From contig CAZZJS010000003.1 in the NCBI GenBank assembly GCA_964654855.1, positions 1 through 64,000 on the forward strand: 64,000 nt of DNA. The letters run 5' to 3'. The translations under genes and the position numbers were made by a program. Below the pieces are notes generated by a model, which was not told the origin of the DNA, did not search any database, and worked only from the letters and a program-made list of their open reading frames with translations. The DNA is from JALZUV01 sp964654855. Lineage in GTDB: Bacteria > Pseudomonadota > Alphaproteobacteria > Rickettsiales > JALZUV01. Numbering within the stretch: position 1 is the first letter of the stretch; each line of letters starts with the position of its first letter. This document shows, in pieces, positions 6,425-14,659 of this stretch.

Positions 6425-8308
6425 ATGAATGAAACAGAAACAGCGCCCGGCGGGGTATTTTACTCGCGCGACTTTGCGTTATTGGCAGGGTCAATGCTGT
6501 GTTTACTGTTGTTGTTAGCAGGCTGGGTCGTGTTTGATGCGAACCGCGATTACAAAGTACAAAATCTCACTTTACTAGAAACAGAGGCGACGCGCCTTGA
6601 CCGTGCAGTGATTTTGGAGGTTAAGCAATCCTCTTACCTGTTGGAGTCTTTGGGCCGCCAAATTATGCATCTTGGCCAAGAAGACAAAGACGGAATAGCT
6701 CGCTTGCTTCGTTCTTTTGAAATGGAAAATTCGATGTTTGGGTTATTTGCTTGGATCGATACAGAGCAGCAAATTGTCGCGAGCTCTGCACGTGGGGTTC
6801 TGTCCAAAGGGTTGGATGTCTCAGATCGTGATTATATGAAAAAAGCGCTGATTGAGCCGTGGAAAGTGCAGCTTGGCCGACCGGTAGAGGGGCGTGTTTC
6901 TTCCAAATGGGTGATTCCTACGGCGATGGGAGTGGATGATTATTCTGGTAACCATTTAGGTACAGTATTGCTCAGCATTGATGTTGAGAAAATGACGCAA
7001 AAACTGCGCCGTACTCTGCAGGGTAATGTAGTGGATTTTGCTATGGTTACTGATACCTATATTGCTATTACAGAGTCATCTGAAGAGTCTGATTTTATAA
7101 ATCAATTTTTCCCAATTGATTTATTGCAAATGATTGATTTTGATACATCGCCGCAAGGCGAGATGGCTGCCGTTCCTACCGGAAATTTGGTGACTTACTA
7201 TCAACAATCGGCGATCTATCCGTTTACCTTCTTGTTAGGTGTGAATTTGAATGATCGTTGGGTCGATTTTGCGAGCATCTTGTGGCAGCGTATGGTGCCG
7301 ATCTTTATGATTACGGTGTTTTTACTCTTCGTATTGTGGGTGGTGCGTGCGCGGATTCTGCTGCCATTGCATCATTTGACAGATAAAGTTCACGCGCTTA
7401 TTCGCGGTGAATCGATTCAAGCGGATATTGAAGCATTGGATGAGATTGTTTATCTGGATAAGCAACTGGCGCGCATTAATGGTTATCTGCAAGAACGCCG
7501 CAATATTGAGCGCGAGCAACGTGGTAAGATTGCTTTCATGAAGCAGGCAAAAGAGGCAGCTGAACTCAGTAACCGTGTGAAGATTGATTTCTTGCATTCG
7601 ATGAGTCATGAGTTACGTACGCCGCTTAATACTATTGCTGGCTTTGCAGAACTGATGAAGAACCAAGTCTACGGCGTAATCGAGAATGAAAAATATACGC
7701 AATATATTGACGATATTTACGATTGTTCTAGCGCGGTTCAGGGGTTGGTAGGCGATGTATTAGCGCTGGCTAAAGCGGAAGCGGGGATGCTCGAACTGCA
7801 AGAAAAACCGGTACAGGTGGAGCTAGTGATTTCCAAATGTATTCGTGTGTTGAGTGATCGTTTGAAAGAGTCTGGTGTGACGATTGAAAATCGTGTGGGC
7901 GACATGCTACCGCGCTTGTTGGTGGATGAACTTCGTCTCAAGCAGATTATTTTGAACTTGCTGGGTAATGCGATTTCGCATGCGCCTAAAGGCGGCAGTG
8001 TGATTATCGATGCGCAGATTGGGCGCGACTCAAAAGAAGAACGCTATTTCGAGATTATTGTGACAGATTTTGGTGCGAAGACGGTTTCGAAAATGATGCC
8101 AGAGGGTAATACAATTCAACAGGAAATGGATGAAGAGGGTAAGCCTAAATTGCAGTCTCGTAGTCAGCTAGGGCGTATTAGTAATCTAGGAATTCCACTG
8201 ACCAAAGCACTTGTGGCGATGCATCAAGCAAACCTAACTATTGAGAGCCAGCCAGGCAAACCAACTTTGGTGATGGTTCGTTTTCCATCTAAAAGAATAG
8301 TTACCTAG
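6425..8308 (+). CDS. Membrane sensor histidine kinase with degenerate ATP-binding G1 box
   Basis: 627 aa. A membrane segment (about 18-38), a periplasmic dCACHE-like sensor region (about 40-285, with the FAWIDTEQQIVASSARG and VSDRDYMKKAL motifs), a second membrane segment (about 288-310) and a short linker lead to the HisKA domain. Its phospho-acceptor is His395 in SMSHELRTPLNTI. The ATPase domain keeps the N box (LNLLGNAISHA) and a G2-like LGIPLTKAL. At the G1 position DTGIGM is replaced by TDFGAKTV, and the ATP lid is short. It may be a weak kinase or mainly a phosphatase. No response regulator is adjacent. It converges on the next gene with an 8-base overlap. Confidence 0.85.
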   Translation: MNETETAPGGVFYSRDFALLAGSMLCLLLLLAGWVVFDANRDYKVQNLTLLETEATRLDRAVILEVKQSSYLLESLGRQIMHLGQEDKDGIARLLRSFEMENSMFGLFAWIDTEQQIVASSARGVLSKGLDVSDRDYMKKALIEPWKVQLGRPVEGRVSSKWVIPTAMGVDDYSGNHLGTVLLSIDVEKMTQKLRRTLQGNVVDFAMVTDTYIAITESSEESDFINQFFPIDLLQMIDFDTSPQGEMAAVPTGNLVTYYQQSAIYPFTFLLGVNLNDRWVDFASILWQRMVPIFMITVFLLFVLWVVRARILLPLHHLTDKVHALIRGESIQADIEALDEIVYLDKQLARINGYLQERRNIEREQRGKIAFMKQAKEAAELSNRVKIDFLHSMSHELRTPLNTIAGFAELMKNQVYGVIENEKYTQYIDDIYDCSSAVQGLVGDVLALAKAEAGMLELQEKPVQVELVISKCIRVLSDRLKESGVTIENRVGDMLPRLLVDELRLKQIILNLLGNAISHAPKGGSVIIDAQIGRDSKEERYFEIIVTDFGAKTVSKMMPEGNTIQQEMDEEGKPKLQSRSQLGRISNLGIPLTKALVAMHQANLTIESQPGKPTLVMVRFPSKRIVT

Positions 8309-8810
8309 CGCAAGCTTTAAGGTGTGGTTTTAATTCCGCTTCCCAATCGCTAACCGCGCCAATGACCTTGTCGCGTAAATCTCCATGACAGCCCATAATA
8401 TAAGTTTCAGGATAGCTGAGGCTATAGAATTGATCGCGTGCAATAGCTCCATTTTCATCCCAAATAGGAATGAAGTTTGTGGGTAGAGTGCCAAATTTTA
8501 CTTTAAAGAATCGGTCCATATCAGCCTTTGTTTTATCGAGTGAGAAGGCGAGGATTGTGACGCTATCAGGATAGGACTTGGCGAGGGAAATAAGCTCCGG
8601 AATTTCCGGTAGGCAAGGCGGGCACCAGCTAGCCCAAAAATGGATAAGTGTGGTTTTGCCCTTATAAGAATGTAGAGATGTTCTTTCGCCGTTGGGCAAG
8701 GTGAATGAAGCATCAGGAAGCACCGATGGCGTGTAGCTTTCTTTTGCTGGATAAAAAGCTATTCCTACGGCGATTAAAATCGCGATCATTATCACATAGC
8801 GCCAAAGCAT
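8301..8810 (-). CDS. TlpA-like thiol-disulfide oxidoreductase, membrane-anchored
   Basis: 169 aa. A single N-terminal membrane anchor (residues about 4-20) precedes a thioredoxin fold with the active site WASWCPPC (Cys63, Cys66) and the cis-Pro region YSLSYPETYI. Proteins of the TlpA/ResA/DsbE type reduce disulfides in the periplasm, for example in cytochrome c maturation. The neighbours give no partner. A small Cys-containing segment (IMGCHGDLRDKVIG) lies near the C-terminus. The 3' end overlaps the kinase gene tail to tail. Confidence 0.85.
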   Translation of the reverse strand: MLWRYVIMIAILIAVGIAFYPAKESYTPSVLPDASFTLPNGERTSLHSYKGKTTLIHFWASWCPPCLPEIPELISLAKSYPDSVTILAFSLDKTKADMDRFFKVKFGTLPTNFIPIWDENGAIARDQFYSLSYPETYIMGCHGDLRDKVIGAVSDWEAELKPHLKACAR

Positions 8811-8845
8811 GCTGTTTTAATAGGGGGTTATCGGGTAAAAATCCA

Positions 8846-8873
8846 GTGACATACGGTACTTTTCGCTTATCTT
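8846..8873 (+). promoter_or_regulatory. Possible promoter of pyk
   Basis: GTGACA (8846-8851), a 16-base spacer and TATCTT (8868-8873) lie in the 87-base gap between the divergent TlpA-like gene and pyk. A Shine-Dalgarno AGGGAAG follows, about 7 bases before the ATG at 8898. Confidence 0.35.
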
Positions 8874-8897
8874 AGAATCAAAGCAGGGAAGAAAAAT

Positions 8898-10358
8898 ATG
8901 AGTGTAGTTCAGATGATCGATATGAATGATAGTGATGCCCAACCTAAATTATCACTGACACCGCGTAGATGTAAAATTATTGCAACGGTAGGGCCAGCGA
9001 CAAATTTATTGCAGTTGGTGAATGCGGGTGCGACGGCTTTTCGCCTCAATTTCAGTCATGGAAACCATGAAGATCATCTGAAACAGATTCATGCGATTCG
9101 TGAAGTTGAACAAGAGACTGGACAATATATTCCGATTCTAGCGGATATGCAGGGCCCAAAAATTCGTGTAGGTACTTTCGTTGATGGATCTATTGAGTTG
9201 AAATATGGTGCCGAAGTGACGCTTGAAGTTTCCAAAGAACCTGGCAAAGAAGGGCTAATCCGTTTGCCGCATCCTGAAATTTTAGAAGCGTTGCAAGTGG
9301 GCGATGAGTTGAAGCTGGATGATGGCACAATGGCGCTTACTTTGACGGCTAAAGAAAGTAGTCAACGTGCTACGGCACGTGTTGATATTCCAGGTGTGCT
9401 ATCTGATAAGAAGGGTGTGAATGTACCGACTCGTCAATTGCCAATTTCGGCTCTGACAGAAAAAGATCGAGTGGATTTAGATTTCGTTTTACAGCATGGG
9501 GTGGATATTATCGCGCTCAGTTTTGTGCAGACGGCAGAGGATGTCGTAGAGGCTAAAAAGATTATCGGCGATAAGGCGCTCGTCCTTTCCAAAATTGAAA
9601 AGCCTTTGGCGCTGGATGGTATAGAAGAGATTGTTGAACTGTCTGATATGATTATGGTAGCGCGTGGCGACTTAGGGGTGGAGTTGCCAATGGAACAAGT
9701 ACCAGCGGCGCAACGTAAGATCGTAACGGCGTGTCGCAAGGCAGGTAAGCCGGTGGTGGTGGCGACGCAAATGTTGCAGTCGATGGTTGATACGCCAGTG
9801 CCAACACGCGCCGAAACATCGGATGTTGCCACTGCCGTTTATCTAGGTGTAGATGCCGTTATGTTGAGTGCTGAATCGGCAGTAGGGCGTCATCCTGCCA
9901 CGGCAGTAGCGGTGATGGATCGTATTATTCGTGCGGTTGAAGTGGATGAAAATTTTTGGACAGATATGTATGATCAACGCAAAGCCTCATTGGCTGATCA
10001 AACGCATGCAATTGCTACTTCGGCGCGTGATATTGCACGGGTGATGAAGGCTAAAGCGCTATTTGCTTTTACCCGAAGTGGTGGTACTGCTTTTGCTAGT
10101 GCGCGTGAGCGAGCCCGATGCCCTCTATTTGGCCTAACGCCACAAGTGCAAACAGCCCGACAACTCTCGCTTGTTTGGGGGGTGACTTCGGTTGTCTCAC
10201 CTGATTTTGAGAACTCAGATGCGATGCATGAATGGGCTGAAGGATTTGCCAAGCAAGCGTTAGATGCTGAAGCAGGCGAAGCGGTGATTAGTCTTTCAGG
10301 GGCTCCTGTTGGAGTACCAGGTAGTACGAATAATTTGCGAATTATGACGGTTAAGTAG
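8898..10358 (+). CDS. pyk: Pyruvate kinase
   Basis: 486 aa. It converts phosphoenolpyruvate and ADP to pyruvate and ATP in the cytoplasm. Diagnostic motifs are RLNFSHG near residue 50, ADMQGPKIRVG near 88, VLSKIEKPLAL near 231 with the catalytic Lys, and MVARGDLGVELP near 252. The VATQMLQSM and AETSDVATAVYLGVDAVMLSAESAVG blocks follow. The segment between TVGPA and the LNFSHG strand is about four residues shorter than usual. The N-terminus carries about 25 extra residues before CKIIATVGPA. The 3' end overlaps the next gene tail to tail by 8 bases. Confidence 0.96.
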   Translation: MSVVQMIDMNDSDAQPKLSLTPRRCKIIATVGPATNLLQLVNAGATAFRLNFSHGNHEDHLKQIHAIREVEQETGQYIPILADMQGPKIRVGTFVDGSIELKYGAEVTLEVSKEPGKEGLIRLPHPEILEALQVGDELKLDDGTMALTLTAKESSQRATARVDIPGVLSDKKGVNVPTRQLPISALTEKDRVDLDFVLQHGVDIIALSFVQTAEDVVEAKKIIGDKALVLSKIEKPLALDGIEEIVELSDMIMVARGDLGVELPMEQVPAAQRKIVTACRKAGKPVVVATQMLQSMVDTPVPTRAETSDVATAVYLGVDAVMLSAESAVGRHPATAVAVMDRIIRAVEVDENFWTDMYDQRKASLADQTHAIATSARDIARVMKAKALFAFTRSGGTAFASARERARCPLFGLTPQVQTARQLSLVWGVTSVVSPDFENSDAMHEWAEGFAKQALDAEAGEAVISLSGAPVGVPGSTNNLRIMTVK

Positions 10359-10770
10359 CAGCATTAAAACTTACTTCGCCGGCACTTTGTAAGCTGATTT
10401 GATATTCGGTAGCGCCTTCCATAGCGGCAGAGCGTTCGTAATTTAAGATACTAAAAGCGCCGGTAATTATATCGCCATTGCCTAATACGATTTGGAAATT
10501 TTGAATGTTGTTGCTAAAGGCTTGAGCGCGGATAGCTTCTTCGGAAGCGCTATCGGTGAAAATACCTTGGCCAGAGACGGTGATTTGCTGACGACCTGAT
10601 TGGGGGAGTGATTCTTCCCATGCATGGTTGAGATTTGCATGATGGTGTCGTTCGGGTGAGTTACGCAAAGCGATACGATGATTACGTAGGCCTCCAAGTT
10701 CTGTGAATGTTTCAGGGGTTTGCCCATTTCCGACAAGTAGGGTGAGGGCGGTAGCATTGATAGCGGTCAT
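10351..10770 (-). CDS. Orphan GTA/phage major tail (tail tube) protein, TP901-1 type
   Basis: 139 aa. The pattern matches the TP901-1 family major tail protein of alphaproteobacterial gene transfer agents (gp9 of the Rhodobacter GTA). It has an early GGLRNHRIALRN strand, a W residue before the conserved QQITVSGQGIFTDSASEEAIRAQAF block, then IVLGNGDIITGAFSI and a C-terminal EYQISLQSAGEVSF. The family forms the tail tube. No head, portal or other tail gene is near; the neighbours are pyk and an OmpA lipoprotein. It may be part of a dispersed GTA cluster or a relic kept for another use. The start ATG follows GGAGGAATT, which is buried in a hairpin. Confidence 0.75.
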   Translation of the reverse strand: MTAINATALTLLVGNGQTPETFTELGGLRNHRIALRNSPERHHHANLNHAWEESLPQSGRQQITVSGQGIFTDSASEEAIRAQAFSNNIQNFQIVLGNGDIITGAFSILNYERSAAMEGATEYQISLQSAGEVSFNAAT

Positions 10771-10810
10771 AATTCCTCCAGGTTATCTTTAGAAAATAAC
10801 CGGAGGAATT
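10771..10810 (-). promoter_or_regulatory. Hairpin sequestering the ribosome-binding site of the tail gene
   Basis: On the minus strand a 15-base arm AATTCCTCCGGTTAT and its complement ATAACC-T-GGAGGAATT (one bulged T) flank a 9-base loop that can pair three bases further. The 3' arm contains the whole Shine-Dalgarno GGAGG and ends directly against the ATG at 10770. No T-run follows on either strand, so it does not look like an intrinsic terminator. It would block translation initiation unless melted or bound. The regulatory role is inferred from this geometry. Confidence 0.7.
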
Positions 10811-10825
10811 AAATACCGGAAGTAC

Positions 10826-11479
10826 CTATCTTGCTTGCGGAATAATCCGTACTTCGACGCGTCGGTTCTGCGCTTTACCTTCAAATGTATTATTGCTTGC
10901 GATTGGTTGTGACTCACCTTGGCCATAAGCATTGAGGCGCGCATAGGCCACGCCCTGTCCGCCGAGATATTGTGCGACAGATTGCGCACGACGTTCAGAA
11001 AGTGATTGGTTGTAGTTTGCCTCACCGCTGCTATCGGTATGTCCGATCACGTTGATGGTAGTTTCAGGATAGCTTTTAAGAACGCCCGAGACGTTGCTTA
11101 AAGTGCTGTAAAATTGTGGTTCGATGTTGCTTTGATCGACAGCAAAAGTGATGCTGCTTGGCATGTTGAGTAGAATTTCATCGCCTTGGCGTTGTACTTC
11201 TACGCCCGAACCTTCTAGTGAACCACGTAACTGATCTTCTTGGCGATCCATATATTGGCCGATGCCTGCACCTGCCGCAGCACCTGCAAGTGCGCCGATG
11301 GTGGCACGTTGGCGGCGCTCGGTTGAGCCATCGCCCGTAAGTGAACCGATGGCTGCACCTGCGATGGCACCAATGGCTGCACCGTTAAAGGTTTGGCCGT
11401 TATTATCATAACTGTCGCTTACTTGTTGGCAGGCAGTGAGTAGGGTAGTAGTCGCTAAAATAGCAATAAGACGTTTCAT
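10826..11479 (-). CDS. OmpA-family outer-membrane lipoprotein with glycine zipper
   Basis: 217 aa from the ATG at 11479, chosen because AAGGAGA lies 8 bases upstream and the lipobox follows directly. The signal peptide ends in LLTAC (lipidated Cys), then comes a Gly-zipper (GAAIGAIAGAAIGSLTG and GALAGAAAGAGIGQYMD) that may insert into membrane. The C-terminal OmpA domain has NVIGHTDSSGEANYNQSLSERRAQSV and NRRVEVRI, the peptidoglycan-binding signature. It is a YiaD/Pal-like envelope anchor. The downstream tail gene, 55 bases away on the same strand, could share its transcript. Confidence 0.92.
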   Translation of the reverse strand: MKRLIAILATTTLLTACQQVSDSYDNNGQTFNGAAIGAIAGAAIGSLTGDGSTERRQRATIGALAGAAAGAGIGQYMDRQEDQLRGSLEGSGVEVQRQGDEILLNMPSSITFAVDQSNIEPQFYSTLSNVSGVLKSYPETTINVIGHTDSSGEANYNQSLSERRAQSVAQYLGGQGVAYARLNAYGQGESQPIASNNTFEGKAQNRRVEVRIIPQAR

Positions 11480-11545
11480 ATAATTCTCCTTGTCACTCAT
11501 CATACGAATGGGAATGAAAAATCCTACGGATAAAAATGAATTATT

Positions 11546-11863
11546 TTAAATGAGAGTTAAATGGATGGAATATTCTGTGTCTAGTTTCATAGATTCGGCA
11601 TCTCTGACAGCGGACTTGATAGGTAAAATATAAGCATCGATTTCTTTAGAAGGAAAGATGGAGGTTTTCCAATTTGTGCCACCAATACGTGCTTCAACAC
11701 GAACCGAACCCCAACCGCGTTTAGTCGTATCGCTTGCAAAGAATTTGATTTGTTCGGATTGGTCTTTTGGTAAAGTGACGAAGTGCCATGAAGCTTTGGG
11801 AGTTGTCCATAACCACATAGACGCAGTAAATTCAAATTGCTGCGCGCCGGTAATATCTAACAT
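11546..11863 (-). CDS. DUF1905 domain protein
   Basis: 105 aa. The pattern WHFVTLPKDQSEQIKFF, GWGSVRVEARIGGTNWKTSIFP, AYILPIKSAVRDAESM is the DUF1905 small beta-barrel seen alone or fused to YdeI-like domains. Function is unknown. It has no signal peptide or membrane segment. It starts 12 bases after the leuC stop on the same strand, so it is probably the last gene of the trmD-rplS-leuC transcript. Confidence 0.8.
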   Translation of the reverse strand: MLDITGAQQFEFTASMWLWTTPKASWHFVTLPKDQSEQIKFFASDTTKRGWGSVRVEARIGGTNWKTSIFPSKEIDAYILPIKSAVRDAESMKLDTEYSIHLTLI

Positions 11864-11875
11864 CGTGGTAGTGAA

Positions 11876-13285
11876 TTATGCGAGTTCGCGGATATCGGTG
11901 AGGTGGCCGGTTACGGCCGCGGCAGCGGCCATAGCAGGGCTCATCAAATGCGTTCGTCCGCCTTTACCTTGGCGCCCTTCGAAATTACGGTTGCTGGTAG
12001 AGGCACAGCGTTCGCCGGGTTGTAGGTAATCATCATTCATGGCGAGGCACATTGAGCAACCTGCTTCGCGCCATTCAAATCCGGCCTCAACGAAGATTTT
12101 ATCTAAGCCTTCTGCTTCTGCCTGTTGTTTTACTAAGCCTGAGCCAGGGACAATCATAGCGAGTTGAATATTATCGGCGACTTTGCGGCCTTTGGCGACT
12201 TGAGCCGCGGCGCGCATATCTTCGATACGGCCATTGGTACAAGAACCAATGAAGATTTTATCAACAGGAACTTCATTCAATTTCGTGCCAGCGGTCAGGC
12301 CGATATAGTTGAGTGCGCGTTCTAACGACTTGCGTTTTACAGGATCATTCTCATTGGCAGGATTGGGAACTTCAGCTGTGATAGGCAGTACATCTTGCGG
12401 ACTTGTGCCCCACGTCACTTGTGGCGCGATATCGGCGGCGTTTAGCGTGACTTCTTTATCGTAAGTTGCACCTTCATCGGATGGAAGGGTCTTCCAATAA
12501 GCAACCGCTTCATCCCATTGAGCATCGCTTGGCGTCATGGGGCGGCCTTTTAAATACTCGAATGTCGTTTCGTCCGGAGCAATCAGACCAGCGCGTGCGC
12601 CTGCTTCGATAGACATATTACAAACCGTCATGCGGCCTTCCATCGAAAGGCTTTGAATCGCTTCGCCTGCATATTCGATCACATAGCCTGTGCCGCCCGC
12701 TGTACCGATAAGACCGATAACCGCGAGAGTGATGTCTTTAGCAGTTATGCCCGGTTTTGGTGTGCCTTCCACCGTGATACGCATATTTTTTGCGCGTTTT
12801 TGGATGAGAGTTTGAGTGGCTAAAACATGCTCTACTTCACTCGTGCCGATACCAAAGGCAAGGGCGCCGAATGCACCATGGGTAGAGGTGTGCGAATCGC
12901 CGCAAACGATCGTTGTGCCGGGTAGGGTAAAGCCTTGCTCAGGACCTACAATATGCACCACGCCTTGACGAATGTCAGACATATCGAAATAGCGAACGCC
13001 AAATTCGTTACAATTAGCTTCAAGTGTTTCGACCTGAATGCGTGAGGTTTCGTCTTTAATGCCTTCTAGGCGATCAGATGTAGTGGGAACGTTATGATCA
13101 GCCACAGCCAAAGTTGCTTCTGGTTTACGAACTTTGCGACCATTCATACGTAAGCCTTCAAAGGCTTGCGGGCTTGTTACTTCATGCACTAAGTGTCGGT
13201 CAATATAGAGTAGAGAGGTGCCGTCATCTGCCTCGTGAACAAGGTGACTTTCCCAGATTTTATCGAAAAGTGTTTTAGCCGTCAT
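11876..13285 (-). CDS. leuC: 3-isopropylmalate dehydratase large subunit
   Basis: 469 aa. An aconitase-fold enzyme that isomerises 2- to 3-isopropylmalate in leucine synthesis, with LeuD as partner. The 4Fe-4S ligands are visible as Cys in GSCTNGRIEDM and the pair in EAGCSMCLAMND. The substrate-site segments VCGDSHTSTHGAFGALAFGIGTSEVEHV and SNRNFEGRQG are intact. A good Shine-Dalgarno (GGAGAAGAG) precedes the ATG. leuD does not lie next to it. It follows rplS by about 70 bases on the same strand. Confidence 0.96.
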   Translation of the reverse strand: MTAKTLFDKIWESHLVHEADDGTSLLYIDRHLVHEVTSPQAFEGLRMNGRKVRKPEATLAVADHNVPTTSDRLEGIKDETSRIQVETLEANCNEFGVRYFDMSDIRQGVVHIVGPEQGFTLPGTTIVCGDSHTSTHGAFGALAFGIGTSEVEHVLATQTLIQKRAKNMRITVEGTPKPGITAKDITLAVIGLIGTAGGTGYVIEYAGEAIQSLSMEGRMTVCNMSIEAGARAGLIAPDETTFEYLKGRPMTPSDAQWDEAVAYWKTLPSDEGATYDKEVTLNAADIAPQVTWGTSPQDVLPITAEVPNPANENDPVKRKSLERALNYIGLTAGTKLNEVPVDKIFIGSCTNGRIEDMRAAAQVAKGRKVADNIQLAMIVPGSGLVKQQAEAEGLDKIFVEAGFEWREAGCSMCLAMNDDYLQPGERCASTSNRNFEGRQGKGGRTHLMSPAMAAAAAVTGHLTDIRELA

Positions 13286-13357
13286 AGTCTCTTCTCCATG
13301 TTCCGCACAAAGCGAACCATAAATGCGGAGTCCTTAACTTATAAAATTACAGTAAGC

Positions 13358-13801
13358 TTAAGCTTCTTTTTTCTTAGCTGCTTTATCTGCTTTTGCAGCG
13401 CGGCGTTCTTCGCGAGTTTTCTTCACTGTGTTTGTGTTAGTGTAATCTTTCTTCTCAGCGATACGAGCCGATTTACCCGTACGGCCACGTAGGTAGTAAA
13501 GTTTCGCACGGCGAACATCACCGCGACGCACTACTTCGAGGCTATCAATACGTGGTGAGTAAAGTGGGAAGATACGTTCAACGCCTTCACCATGGCTTAG
13601 CTTGCGAACAGTGAAAGAAGAAGCAATGCCGCGATTTTTCTTGGCAATTACAACGCCTTCAAATGCCTGAACACGTTCATTAGTGCCCTCAACAATACGG
13701 AAGTTCACGCGAACGGTATCACCTGCAGCAAATTCAGGGATAGTTTTACCCGCAGTTACGCTGTCTAAATGATCTTTTTCAATCTTTTGCAATAGGTTCA
13801 T
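13358..13801 (-). CDS. rplS: 50S ribosomal protein L19
   Basis: 147 aa. The core FAAGDTVRVNFRIVEGTNERVQAFEGVVIAKKNRG and the segment EGVERIFPLYSPRIDSLEVVRRGDVRRAKLYYLRGRTGKSARI are typical of L19, which sits at the 30S-50S interface. The C-terminal tail of about 30 residues, rich in Lys, Arg and Ala, is longer than in E. coli and common in alphaproteobacteria. Its start overlaps the end of trmD by 23 bases, and GAGGA is the Shine-Dalgarno. Confidence 0.97.
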   Translation of the reverse strand: MNLLQKIEKDHLDSVTAGKTIPEFAAGDTVRVNFRIVEGTNERVQAFEGVVIAKKNRGIASSFTVRKLSHGEGVERIFPLYSPRIDSLEVVRRGDVRRAKLYYLRGRTGKSARIAEKKDYTNTNTVKKTREERRAAKADKAAKKKEA

Positions 13802-14504
13802 CGTGGTCCTCTTTCTCTCTTACGCGCTGCCACATATCAGGGCGGCGGGCTTTAGTCAATGTTTCTGCTTGCTCTTTTCGCCATTTTTTTATGTTTCCAT
13901 GATGGCCAGAGAGCAAAACCTCAGGAACATCTAATTCGTTCCACGAGGGGGGCTTAGTATAATGAGGATATTCAAGGAGTCCAGCGTAATCGGTATTCAA
14001 TCCGAAACTTTCTTCTTCCGCGCTGGTAGATTCGCCTAAGACGCCGGGAATTAAGCGCAAGACGGCTTCCAACAGTACTTGTGCGGCAACTTCTCCGCCG
14101 GCAAGCACATAATCACCGATGGAGATTTCTTCAATCTCGTAATGGTCGATCACCCGTTGATCAACGCCTTCAAACCGCCCGCAGAGCAGGGTAAGTGTTT
14201 CTTCTTGTGATAATTCGAGCGCTTTTTGCTGTGTCAGCGGTTTGCCGCGCGGCGATAGGTAAAGGAGTTTGCCTTTATTGGGGATGGATTCAATCGCAGG
14301 GCCGACCACATCGGCGCGCATAAGCATCCCTGCGCCGCCGCCATAAGGGGTATCATCCACATTGGCATGTTTGCCCACAGCGAAATCGCGCAAATTGATA
14401 GTATCAAGTGACCATAACCCGTCTTCTAGCGCTCGTCCCATAATCGAATGGCCGAGTGCTCCGGGAAATATTTCCGGAAAAAGGGTGAGGATATTTGCCT
14501 GCAT
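13779..14504 (-). CDS. trmD: tRNA (guanine-37-N1) methyltransferase
   Basis: 241 aa from the ATG at 14504; a TTG four codons upstream is open but less likely. The SPOUT-class knot is visible in LLCGRFEGVDQRVIDHYEIEEISIGDYVLAGGE, which binds S-adenosylmethionine. It methylates G37 next to the anticodon and prevents frameshifting. The usual upstream partners rpsP and rimM are missing; instead a TTGATA (14541-14536) lies about 16 bases before a weak -10, so trmD may have its own promoter. It is followed by rplS, as in most bacteria. Confidence 0.95.
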   Translation of the reverse strand: MQANILTLFPEIFPGALGHSIMGRALEDGLWSLDTINLRDFAVGKHANVDDTPYGGGAGMLMRADVVGPAIESIPNKGKLLYLSPRGKPLTQQKALELSQEETLTLLCGRFEGVDQRVIDHYEIEEISIGDYVLAGGEVAAQVLLEAVLRLIPGVLGESTSAEEESFGLNTDYAGLLEYPHYTKPPSWNELDVPEVLLSGHHGNIKKWRKEQAETLTKARRPDMWQRVREKEDHDEPIAKD

Positions 14505-14659
14505 GAGGTCACCCAATAACTACAAAAATTGGTTTTATCAAGCTAAACGAATGAGTTTTCAGGCGATTTTTCTTAATTCACTATGATTTCTTGTAGAATT
14601 ATGTTCCAAATTGAGATGGCTTTTTGCCGTTAACAGCTTCTTGAGAGGAGAGCAATGAC

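Noticed and set aside
10771..10810. Tail-gene hairpin as an intrinsic terminator of the OmpA transcript
   Set aside because: No T-run follows the stem on either strand, and it abuts a start codon.
13348..13362. Palindrome AAGCTTAAGCTT at the rplS stop as a terminator
   Set aside because: The stem is too short and no T-run follows on the minus strand; it includes the stop codon itself.
14655..14659. Alternative aqpZ start at the ATG at 14655
   Set aside because: It is out of frame with the aquaporin reading frame.
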